Below the pieces are notes generated by a model. It saw only the letters and a list, made by a program, of their open reading frames with translations, ran no database searches and was not told the DNA's origin. This document shows, one piece after another, positions 1-9,240 of a DNA stretch of 64,000 nt. This DNA comes from Euborellia annulipes (taxonomy: Eukaryota > Arthropoda > Insecta > Dermaptera > Anisolabididae). Both the position numbers and the translations under genes were made by a program. The stretch spans positions 62,001-126,000 of the forward strand of contig JAKCPI010014350.1 in assembly GCA_023213315.1 (NCBI GenBank), given 5' to 3'. The first letter of the stretch is position 1, and the number at the start of each line of letters is the position of its first letter.

Positions 1-2
1 GA

Positions 3-1427
<1,425 letters not shown>

Positions 1428-1453
1428 TCTAAAAATCATTTTTAAAGTTTTAA

Positions 1454-1483
1454 TAAAGCCTGCTTGATGCAGGCTTTTATTTT
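1454..1483 (+). terminator. Rho-independent terminator after gltD
   Basis: Nine-base perfect stem AAAGCCTGC / GCAGGCTTT with a five-base loop, followed by a T-rich tail. It closes the gltBD unit. Confidence 0.9.
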
Positions 1484-1598
1484 TACCGCTAGTCACTTTG
1501 ATATTTTTGGCAAATACAATAAGCTTTTTAGCCCTTTTTAGCCTTCCAAGCTCGCGACATACTCAAAGCTTCCTTCTTCAATACAATAGGTGTTGAAT

Positions 1599-2487
1599 AT
1601 GAACATCGCAGGTATGACGGCAGAAAAATCATATTTAAATCGTCGAAAAGCGTTGGGTATTACAGTGCGTCGCCTTGAGTTTAATCCTAAGGCAATCAAG
1701 CGACACTATTTTGCAAACTCACCCCTCATGTCTCACTTTTTAACTGCACTTTCCTCGACTTTTCCTGTTGGCGAGCAATTTTTTGTAAATAGCGTACGTA
1801 ATGTGCGTGATAAAGTCTCAGACCCTCAGCTACAAGCACAAATTGCCGCTTTTATTGGACAAGAGGCAATTCACTCCAAAGCACATAGTGAGTTTAATGA
1901 CGCTTGGCGGCGTGATGATTATAATCTGGACAGTTTTCAAAATTGGCTAAATCAGCGTGATAAATATTTAAGAACGATTCCTCCTAAACTGCAACTTGGC
2001 TCTTACTTGTGCTTTTGAACATTTTACTGCTCTACTTGGCGCATATGTTTTACAGCATCCAGAGTTATTAAAAACGTTAGATCAAGATGCACTAAAACTT
2101 TGGGTATGGCATGCAATTGAAGAAATTGAGCATCGTTCAGTAGCGTTCGATGTCTATCAGCATGTATATGGAGATGATCGTATTCGTCGCTTACTTATGC
2201 GTAGTGTCACCACAGGATTTGCCAGCATCGCTTTTTATGGAACAACCCGCTTATTTTGGCAAGATAAATGGAATAGCTTACCTAAAATCGGAGGTAATTT
2301 ATTTGGTTTATATTTGCTAGTTAAAATGCTTGTTCAGCTTATGCCCGAATATTTCGCATATTACAAAAAAGATTTCCATCCAAGTCAAAAAGATTATGGC
2401 CGTATGGTCGATTACTGGAAAAGTTCTTTAGCAGATGAATATCAAATGGCAAGTTTTCAACAAGAAAAAGACCAACTATTAAGTTAA
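1599..2487 (+). CDS. Metal-dependent hydrolase (ferritin-like PF10118 type), frameshifted
   Basis: Two overlapping reading frames, 1599-about 1995 and about 1996-2487, join into one protein of about 295 residues. One indel lies near 1995. The sequence resembles the predicted metal-dependent hydrolase family with a ferritin-like helical fold. Candidate di-iron ligands are in GQEAIHSKAHSEFN, in CAFEHFTALL just after the break, and in HAIEEIEHRSVAFD. The ATG at 1599 follows a GGTG; the GTG and TTG codons just upstream are less likely starts. The substrate is unknown. The gene stands alone between terminators. The downstream part contains a hydrophobic stretch (about 2210-2360). Confidence 0.8.
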
Positions 2488-2492
2488 TAAAT

Positions 2493-2518
2493 AACCGGAT
2501 TGAAAAATCCGGTTTTTA
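2493..2518 (+). terminator. Terminator after the metal-dependent hydrolase gene
   Basis: Stem AACCGGAT / ATCCGGTT with a six-base loop and a following T run. Confidence 0.85.
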
Positions 2519-2615
2519 AATCAATAAAATAAAAGCAACACAATAATGCCAAAATCATCATACAATCGGGGAAAGAGGTTAAAAATATAAAGAAAAACTT
2601 GAGGATAATGTGACG

Positions 2616-3206
2616 ATGAAAACATTGAAACAACTCGCGATCGCGACGACACTTGCCAGTACCTTATTATTTTCAGGGTGTGGCTATAACACTTTACAAG
2701 TAAAAGATGAAGCAGTAACGGCAGCTTGGTCTGAAGTTCAAAACCAATATCAACGTCGATCAGATTTAGTACCGAACCTTGTAAATGTAGTTAAAGGGTA
2801 TGCTAAGCATGAAGAACAAGTATTAACCGAGGTTACACAGGCACGTTCGAATGTTGCTGGTTTAAAAGTTGATAAAGAAGTTTTAGAAGATCCAGCGTTA
2901 CTTGAAAAATATCAACAGGCTCAAAGTCAATTAACAGGGGCTTTATCTCGTCTGATTGCTGTTTCTGAAAATTATCCAGATTTAAAAGCCAATACCCAAT
3001 TCCAAGAACTGCAAGTTCAACTTGAAGGAACAGAAAACCGTATTGCAGTGGCTCGTAATCGTTATATTACTACAGTGCAAGACTACAACGGATATGTCCG
3101 CCAGTTCCCGCAAGCAGTGACTGCAAAAGTAATTGGTATGCATCCAAAAGCCAATTTCGCTGCAGAAGCATCTGCACAGCAGGCACCAAAAGTTTCTTTT
3201 GATTAA
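2616..3206 (+). CDS. lemA: LemA family lipoprotein
   Basis: About 196 residues. The N-terminus is a lipoprotein signal with lipobox LLFSGC, so the protein is probably anchored in a membrane through the cysteine. The body is the LemA helical domain, including NQYQRRSDLVPNLVNVVKGY and AVARNRYITTVQDYNGYVRQ, both typical of the family. The molecular role of LemA is not established. It is the first gene of a three-gene set with two TPM-domain genes, a pairing found in many bacteria. A GTG at 2610 is an alternative start: GAGGAT at 2601 serves GTG-2610 slightly better by spacing. Confidence 0.93.
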   Translation: MKTLKQLAIATTLASTLLFSGCGYNTLQVKDEAVTAAWSEVQNQYQRRSDLVPNLVNVVKGYAKHEEQVLTEVTQARSNVAGLKVDKEVLEDPALLEKYQQAQSQLTGALSRLIAVSENYPDLKANTQFQELQVQLEGTENRIAVARNRYITTVQDYNGYVRQFPQAVTAKVIGMHPKANFAAEASAQQAPKVSFD

Positions 3207-3230
3207 TTTTAAGAATCAAAGGAGTGCTGC

Positions 3231-4331
3231 ATGAGAAATAATATATTGCTTCAGCTTAAGCAAATTAAGGCATTTATTGTTACCTTAATTTTGCTCTGTT
3301 GCGGTGTTCTTTTTCAGAATGCGGCATGGAGTGAAACTAATATTGCAACTGCTACTGATGAAACTGACACCATTGTAGGGGGCAAAATTATTCAGAAGCA
3401 GCAGGCTCAAGCTTCCGCTTCTAAAAGTGAGCAGTCTGCTTCTGGCGTAGCTCCCCAAGCTCAAGTCGCCAACGATATGGCAGATGGTGAATCGATTCGT
3501 GGTTTGCCAACCTTAAATCAGCCTGTTATTGATCAAGCAAATATATTAAGCGAGGCAGAGAAGCAGCAGCTCGACCAAAAAATTCTAAGTTTATATCAAC
3601 AAGGCAAAGCACAAATCAGGTATTGTTATTGTTCCAACTACGGGCCAAGAAGATATTTTTGATTATGCATTGCGAGTAGGTGAGCAGTGGCAATTAGGCT
3701 CAGCTAAGCGTGACAATGGATTACTCATTGCGGTTGCGGTAAATGACCGCCGTATTATGCAAATTCTAACTGGCTCCACGGCTTAGAAGGCGTATTACCC
3801 GATATTGTGGCAAGTCGAATTATTCGAAACCAAATTACACCCTATATTTTAAACAAGCCCAATATGCACAAGGTTTTGAATGCAGGCCTTGATGGAAATT
3901 GGAAGAATTCTTAAACCTTGATCCAGAAGTTGCTCAGCAAGCTTGCTCAAGATTTAAAAGAACGACAACACCAAGCTGCTCGAAGAGCAACAAGCCAAAC
4001 AAACAACGCTCACGATGGCTTTATTTATTCTTGTTGCCGGTATTGTGGGTTTATTTATTGTAGGGCGGCCTCTAAGCGCATCTACTGCTGGTGTTAAGCT
4101 GCTGCGGTGGTAGCAGGTTTTGTAAATGGAGCCGGATTAGTAACTAGCTTACTACTTGGTTTTGGAATCTTCTTTTTTACTCATTACTTCAATTGCGCAG
4201 CTTATTTTACAGGTTATCCTGAGTGGTGCAGGCGGAGGGGGAGGGCGTGGTGGTGGCTTCGGCGGCGGAGGCGAGGCTATGGCGGCGGTGGAGGCCGTTT
4301 TGGCGGTGGAGGTGCATCAGGGTCATGGTAA
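3231..4331 (+). CDS. TPM domain protein (YgcG-like), several frameshifts
   Basis: The N-terminal part (3231-3662) has a signal-type hydrophobic segment, a low-complexity linker, and the start of a TPM (TLP18.3/Psb32/MOLO-1) domain at LPTLNQPVIDQANILSEAEK. The rest of the domain is readable only by changing frame several times: a segment beginning IVIVPTTGQEDIFDYALRVG, then LEGVLPDIVASRIIRNQ. It is followed by membrane helices near 4020-4210 and a glycine-rich tail (about 4220-4331), the usual YgcG architecture. The stop at 4331 fits that tail. It sits 24 bases after lemA, so the two are probably one operon. At least five indels break the frame. I infer sequencing error rather than decay because every domain piece is still recognisable. 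Confidence 0.8.
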
Positions 4332-4811
4332 CAACGCTCAGAAACAACAGAAATCATTACTCAACCTAAAATTGAGGACTCTGTAGAACCGAGTCTTAAA
4401 CGCTGGTTTAAGCATTTTTGTTACTTGCCAGCCAGCAGTCGATATTTTTTCAAAACAAGATAAGCAAACGATTGCTGATGTTGTACAGCAGGCAGAACAT
4501 GGACATGTGGGCGAAATACAAGTAGTAATTGAAGGTCACATTCCATGTTCGTAGTAGGCCTAACGGCAAAATACCCGATTAAGAGCGCATGAAGTTATTT
4601 GCAGAGCTTGGGGTTTGGGATACCGCGTTAAATAGTGGTGTACTACTTTATTTGAACTTATGTGAACGTACAGTAGAAATTATATTTGACCGTGGAATCA
4701 GAAATGCTGACTAATGATCAAGTCTGGCAACAGATTTGTGAGTCTATCGTTCAACAACTTAAACAAAAACAATATCAGCAAGCTGTAGTGATTGGCGTGC
4801 AGCAAATTTGA
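4325..4811 (+). CDS. Second TPM-domain protein, frameshifted
   Basis: A short protein of about 160 residues is readable in pieces: SLKRWFKHF, then SKQDKQTIADVVQQAEHG HVGEIQVVIEG, then LFAELGVWDTALNSGVLLYL, and an end at VVIGVQQI with TGA at 4809-4811. These are TPM-domain features without the glycine-rich tail. The ATG at 4325 overlaps the stop of the preceding TPM gene, which fits translational coupling. At least four indels interrupt it. lemA, ygcG-like and this gene probably form one transcript ending at the hairpin near 4950. Function is unknown beyond the domain. Confidence 0.65.
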
Positions 4812-5257
4812 GAGGTGATGTCACGTTTTTATGATGAAAACTTATGCCAGATGAACTTCAATGAGATTGGGAAATGCCCCGATTATCATTAATTAAATTA
4901 TTGTCTAAAATTCTTATATCTCATAGTTTTCTAAGTTTTTATTTTTAAAAGGTGACTGACAAAAATGTCACCTATTTATTTATTTTTTTAAGAGAATTTG
5001 TTCACAAAAACAAATATAAAGTTTGATAGGTTTGGTTTACTTTTTTTGATGTGTGATCTGTTTTAGCGGAAAGTCATGTGACGATTTTTGTCAGTTATTT
5101 TTTTAAGGCAGTGATTTTATATTTAGTAAATTGGGAAATTAACATAAGTTTTTGTTTTATAAATAAAATAAAAAGTTGGCATGAGATGCTGCACTATAGT
5201 TGGTAGCTGAAAAAGCTTATATAAAAACATACATACAATCTTTTGGGGAAAAAGGCT
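4812..5257. other. Intergenic region between TPM cluster and pilA
   Basis: AT-rich, with no convincing gene. It holds the terminator-like hairpin at 4950-4990 and, just before pilA, a GG...GC element at 5177-5193 that resembles a sigma-54 promoter but with spacing one base too long. Confidence 0.6.
4950..4990 (+). terminator. Probable terminator after the lemA/TPM cluster
   Basis: Stem AGGTGAC / GTCACCT with a ten-base loop followed by a T-rich stretch. Confidence 0.6.
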
Positions 5258-5659
5258 ATGAATGCACAAAAAAGGTTTTACATTAATTGAACTTATGATC
5301 GTTATTGCGATTATTGGTATTTTGGCAGCGATCGCGATTCCTTCATACCAGAACTATATTGCTAAATCACAGGCTTCTGACTCAGCAATTCTTTAGCAGA
5401 TGGTTTTAAAATCTACAATTGAACTGAATTTGCAATCGGCTTGTTTTGCGTATTGCGCCACCACCACCGCCACCGCTGATTCACATGCGCTGAAAATTGG
5501 TGAAACTTTGCCGCAGGTTTAACTGCGAATAGAAGCGTTTAAATGGGATTGTTTTACATTGCAGAGCTACTGTTGTCATCAGATAAACTAACAATGCAAT
5601 TTAATAGGTATTGTCGTGTCACTGATACTTGTGTTCTCACTCCAGAAGCTGATGCGTAA
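5258..5659 (+). CDS. pilA: Type IV major pilin, several frameshifts
   Basis: The ATG at 5258 begins a class III signal followed by the pilin helix: MNAQK, then [20 protein letters not shown] after removing one extra A in a run of six, then [15 protein letters not shown]. The glycine before FTLIE is the prepilin peptidase site and Glu5 is present. The globular half is scrambled by several indels (5390-5600). My preferred reading ends with a TAA at 5657-5659; a second reading would end about ten bases later. Neither gives a C-terminal serine. PilA builds the retractile pili used for twitching and DNA uptake. It is followed by a terminator and by a pglL-type gene, a known Acinetobacter arrangement. 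Confidence 0.85.
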
Positions 5660-5750
5660 CTGATGTCTAACTCTAGCTGATTATTTACCTCAGGTGCTTG
5701 CTTAGAATAATGATCTAAGTGGTTGAAAACTAATTTAATAGTTAGTTTTA

Positions 5751-5784
5751 AAAAATGCACCTTATTTAAGGTGCATTTTTATTA
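5751..5784 (+). terminator. Terminator after pilA
   Basis: Fourteen-base arms AAAAATGCACCTTA / TAAGGTGCATTTTT separated by two bases, with a T run. Confidence 0.9.
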
Positions 5785-5910
5785 CATAAATCGAAATTCT
5801 ATTTTTCAGGATAATTTCAGAAATAGCATAAGCTTCCTATAGATTGTCAAATTTATCTTGTCTTATTTGCATGTATAATTCTTTTCAGTTTTAGTCTCTA
5901 ACCTCTCACT

Positions 5911-7545
5911 ATGCAAGTATTCTTCCTATTCCTCGCTGCAATCCTGTTAGGTTTTGCATGGTTGTCTCCATTTCACTATAGCCCTTGGGTCATGTTCTCA
6001 AGTGAAGTGAGTACTTTTGGGGCTGGATTATGCGTATTAGCCGCTCTAATTCAGCAAAATATTAAAATTCCTAGAGCACAACTATTGTTGTTGCCATTTG
6101 CTTTCATTCCAATAGTGCAGTGGAGTTTTGGTTTAGTTTTTGATTTGAGCACAGCCTTATTGAGCTCATTTTTACTTGTTTGGTTTTTGGTTTATGGTCT
6201 TGGCTGGGTACAACCTGTCCTTAGATCAACAAAAGCGTGATCAAATCTTTTCGGGTTTTAGTTTACTCGTAATTATTGCATCCCTTGCCACTAGCTTCAT
6301 TGCAATTTGCCAATGGTTGAATATCGAGTCTCATATTCCCTATGTACTTAAGCTTACTGGGTAATCGTCCTTACGGTAATTTTGGTCAACCTAATAATAT
6401 GGCAACCTTTTTAATTATTGGATTATTAGGGTGTTTGTATTTATATGAAAAGAACAAAGTAACTATCTGGTTGTTATTGCCTTCAGCGTTCATTATTTTA
6501 TTTACGGTCGCATTGAGTCAGTCAAGAACTTCATGGATAGTTTTTCCATTTTTATTCATCTATTGGATGATTAAGCAATTTAAAAAGCAAAAAAGATTTG
6601 GACTTGCTCAAGGCTTTTTGTGGTGCTTAACATTTTTTTTAATTGCTGGCTTGATCTTACCTTATATTACTCAATTCATCGAAATCTCTACAAATACAGA
6701 GATTACTGAAACGAGTACGTTTGTTGCTCGTGCAGGCTCAGGGCATGAGCGTGTAGGTATGTGGATACAAATATTACATGCTATCGCTCAGCAACCATGG
6801 GCAGGGTATGGTTGGAGTCAAACAAGTGTTGCTGTAGTCGATAGTATTCAATATGGAACTGTACATGTATGGTTTAATAGTGCCCATAATGTACTGCTCG
6901 ATTTAATTGTCTGGAATGGTATTCCATTAGCAGCTGTAATCATTGCTTACTTTGCGTGTTGGTTCCTTTGGTTAAATCAATCTAGGCTAAAGAAACCATC
7001 TCAATTATAGCGATTGTGATGGTTTGTGCCGTGTTGATTCATGCCATGTTCGAGTTCCCACAGCGTTATGCTTACTTCTTACTTACCTGTGGTTTTTTGC
7101 TTGGCATTATTCAGGCACAGACTCCTGTACTTAAAGGAGTTGTACTTCATAAGCAAATTTTCCGCTTATTAGTGGGTAGTCAGTTTACTGCTTATTATTG
7201 CGATTTTACGTGATTACAATGTTTATGTTCTGAATAGTAATTTGCTTTATAAGAATAAGCAGCCAAATGCAGAGTTCATGGGAAGCAGTAAAATTTTTGT
7301 TTTAACGCAGTTTGAAGAGCGTTTAAAATGGATTGAACTTAATCCAGAAACTAAATGTACCTGAAGTTGATCTAGTCCAGTGGGGGAATTCGGTAAAGAA
7401 TAAAGCAACTCCATATAATCTACGTAAATATGCAAAATTGCTGGCTTATAATGGAAAACCAGAGCAAGCAGAGCAGCAAATATTAATTTTAAAGCATCTT
7501 TATAAGCAAAAAATAACGCTACCAGAGTTATTAAAAGAAAAGTAA
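5911..7545 (+). CDS. pglL: PglL-type O-oligosaccharyltransferase (Wzy_C family), frameshifted
   Basis: The combined span gives about 545 residues in five or more frame pieces (5911-6240, 6176-6364, 6342-7010, 7016-7213, 7333-7545). It is a polytopic inner-membrane protein with the Wzy_C/O-antigen ligase signature LGNRPYGNFGQPNNMATFL and a periplasmic loop with WAGYGWSQTSVAV and WFNSAHNVLLDLIVWNGIP. A soluble C-terminal part (PGLL-type extension) follows. Enzymes of this family move lipid-linked oligosaccharide onto serine or threonine of exported proteins. Position after pilA and the length favour the general PglL over the pilin-only TfpO. The indels look like sequencing errors because each piece joins smoothly to the next. 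Confidence 0.8.
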
Positions 7546-7546
7546 T

Positions 7547-7580
7547 AAAAAAATCCCCTTGTATGCAAGGGGATTTTTTT
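7547..7580. terminator. Bidirectional terminator between pglL and bfr
   Basis: Fourteen-base arms AAAAAAATCCCCTT / AAGGGGATTTTTTT around a six-base loop. It serves the plus-strand pglL and the minus-strand bfr. Confidence 0.9.
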
Positions 7581-7588
7581 ATGAGAAA

Positions 7589-8053
7589 TTACATCTGACT
7601 CTGGATGTAATTTTCAATGCCAACGTTGCCGATAAGGTCAATCTGAGTATCTAACCAGTCCCAATATTCTTCTTCTTTTTCTAAAATTTCTTGAACGAGA
7701 TCGCGCGTCACATAGTCTTGTTCTGTTTCAGCGAGCGCAACTGTTTTTTGAATCGCCTCTATATTTTCTTTCACTTTACGAATGTCACAGTGTAGGACTT
7801 CTTCAGTGTGCTGACCAATGTAAAGTTTACCTAAATGCTGAAGATTAGGCAGGCCTTCCAAAAACAAAATACGTTCAATAATTTTGTCTGCATGCTTCAT
7901 TTGACGAATTGATTCTTTATATTCGGCAGAACCTAGCTGTTCAATTCCCCAATCATTAAACATGCGTGAATGTAAAAAGTATTGATTAATTGCAGTTAAA
8001 TGATGATACAGCACTTGGTTAAGCTGATTAATGACATCACGATTGCCTTTCAT
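7589..8053 (-). CDS. bfr: Bacterioferritin subunit, ferroxidase-deficient type
   Basis: 154 residues, close to E. coli Bfr in length and aligning to it without gaps through residue 133. The haem ligand Met52 is present (QMKHADKIIERILF). Of the six E. coli ferroxidase ligands only His54 and Glu127 remain. Position 18 is His, 51 is Gln, 94 is Val and 130 is Tyr. This pattern matches the haem-binding, ferroxidase-lacking subunit of the heteropolymeric bacterioferritins known in Neisseria and Pseudomonas. It probably needs a second, ferroxidase-competent subunit encoded elsewhere. The gene lies just downstream of bfd on the same strand but behind a terminator, so it is probably transcribed separately. 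Confidence 0.93.
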   Translation of the reverse strand: MKGNRDVINQLNQVLYHHLTAINQYFLHSRMFNDWGIEQLGSAEYKESIRQMKHADKIIERILFLEGLPNLQHLGKLYIGQHTEEVLHCDIRKVKENIEAIQKTVALAETEQDYVTRDLVQEILEKEEEYWDWLDTQIDLIGNVGIENYIQSQM

Positions 8054-8204
8054 TGTAGCTACTCCAAAACAATTTCTGCCTTAATCCAATTAAGGCAATC
8101 TATAAAACCATTTTAGTGAACAATCATGGATATGGCGAGTAATTTATAGAACAGCAAATGAAAATCGCAATCAAAAACAACACAATATTAGTAGAGGGGA
8201 ATTT

Positions 8205-8259
8205 TTAGCCAAAAAAAACCGCTTGAATGAGGAACTATTAACGTTCAGCAAAAAGCGGT
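8205..8259 (-). terminator. Terminator after bfd
   Basis: On the minus strand, arms ACCGCTT / AAGCGGT with an additional inner pairing and a following run of eight T. Confidence 0.75.
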
Positions 8260-8298
8260 GGAGGAGCTAATAATACTTGTTAAATATTTATAATTCTT

Positions 8299-8493
8299 TT
8301 ACGCAGCCACGGAAATACGAGCGGCGATTTCTGCTAATTCTTCACTAATAATAGCACGTGCTTCTGGTGCACAGCGTCCACAGCAAGTACCGAGATCAAG
8401 CAAGTCGCGAATTTCGCGATAGCTTTCAGCGCCATTTTCAACAGCGTCTTTAATATCTTGATCGGTAATGCCACGACACAAGCAAACGTACAT
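8299..8493 (-). CDS. bfd: Bacterioferritin-associated ferredoxin
   Basis: 64 residues starting MYVCLCRGITDQDI. The four [2Fe-2S] ligands are visible as C-x-C near the start (YVCLC) and CCGRC near residue 39 (GTCCGRCAPEA). Bfd passes electrons to bacterioferritin to reduce and release stored iron. The frame could open five codons earlier (8508), but the family begins at the MYVC methionine. The promoter region carries a 15/19 match to the Fur box, consistent with induction when iron is short. The bfr gene lies downstream. Confidence 0.93.
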   Translation of the reverse strand: MYVCLCRGITDQDIKDAVENGAESYREIRDLLDLGTCCGRCAPEARAIISEELAEIAARISVAA

Positions 8494-8528
8494 GGGAGTG
8501 ATCCCCAAATATAAATGCGATAATAGAT

Positions 8529-8547
8529 ATTATTGATAATTATTATC
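8529..8547 (-). promoter_or_regulatory. Fur-box-like operator upstream of bfd
   Basis: The 19-base site matches the classical consensus GATAATGATAATCATTATC at 15 positions by direct count. It lies 36-54 bases upstream of the bfd start, where a promoter is expected. Confidence 0.7.
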
Positions 8548-8602
8548 GTTTGTCAATGAAATTCATTTAAAATCTCATTTATTATTATTGGGATTTTGGA
8601 TA

Positions 8603-8659
8603 AAAAAATACCACCTGAGCGGAAATCCGAGTTGTGCTCAGATTTTATACAAAGGTGGT
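8603..8659 (-). terminator. Terminator after ridA
   Basis: Minus-strand arms ACCACCT / AGGTGGT with an inner GAGC / GCTC pairing, followed by a T run. It ends the gmk-rpoZ-spoT-ridA direction of transcription. Confidence 0.7.
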
Positions 8660-8712
8660 TCATGATTTGGAGCTAAGAATTTAACGGAAAATATTCAATA
8701 TATTTTTATATC

Positions 8713-9096
8713 TTATTGATTAATAACTACAATACCATCCATTTCTACTAATGCACCTTTAGGTAGACTAGCTACACCCAAAGCTGCACGTGCAGGATAC
8801 GGTTGAGCAAAATATTCACCCATAATTTGGTTTACAAGTTGGAAATTTGATAAATCGGTTAGGAAAATATTGAGTTTGGCAATATTCGCTAGAGAGCCGC
8901 CGGCAGCTTCACAAACCGCTTTTAAATTATCAAATACACGGCGAATTTGAGCTTCGATACCATCTACAAGCTCCATACTGTATGGGTCTAAACCAATTTG
9001 CCCTGAAAGATATAACGTATTGTCTACTAAAATAGCTTGAGAGTATGTGCCGATAGCAGCAGGGGCATTTTCAGTATGAATCACTTGGCGGGACAT
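8713..9096 (-). CDS. ridA: RidA family reactive intermediate deaminase
   Basis: 127 residues, the usual RidA size. The family motif is visible in [23 protein letters not shown]. The active-site arginine and glutamate region is [25 protein letters not shown]. RidA hydrolyses reactive enamine and imine intermediates made by PLP enzymes, protecting other enzymes. It follows spoT in the same direction with a 144-base gap. The same neighbourhood occurs in Pseudomonas. A GGAG precedes the ATG. Confidence 0.95.
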   Translation of the reverse strand: MSRQVIHTENAPAAIGTYSQAILVDNTLYLSGQIGLDPYSMELVDGIEAQIRRVFDNLKAVCEAAGGSLANIAKLNIFLTDLSNFQLVNQIMGEYFAQPYPARAALGVASLPKGALVEMDGIVVINQ

Positions 9097-9240
9097 TTGG
9101 TTCTCCTTGATTAAATCTCATTCCATCATAATCGATGATAGGTTTGGACAAAAGTATCATCGATTTAACTGATTAAGTGGATTTGGAAAGTTTGATTTTG
9201 TTAAAGAAACATAAACCTGACCAATCGCCTTTGTAAAGAC

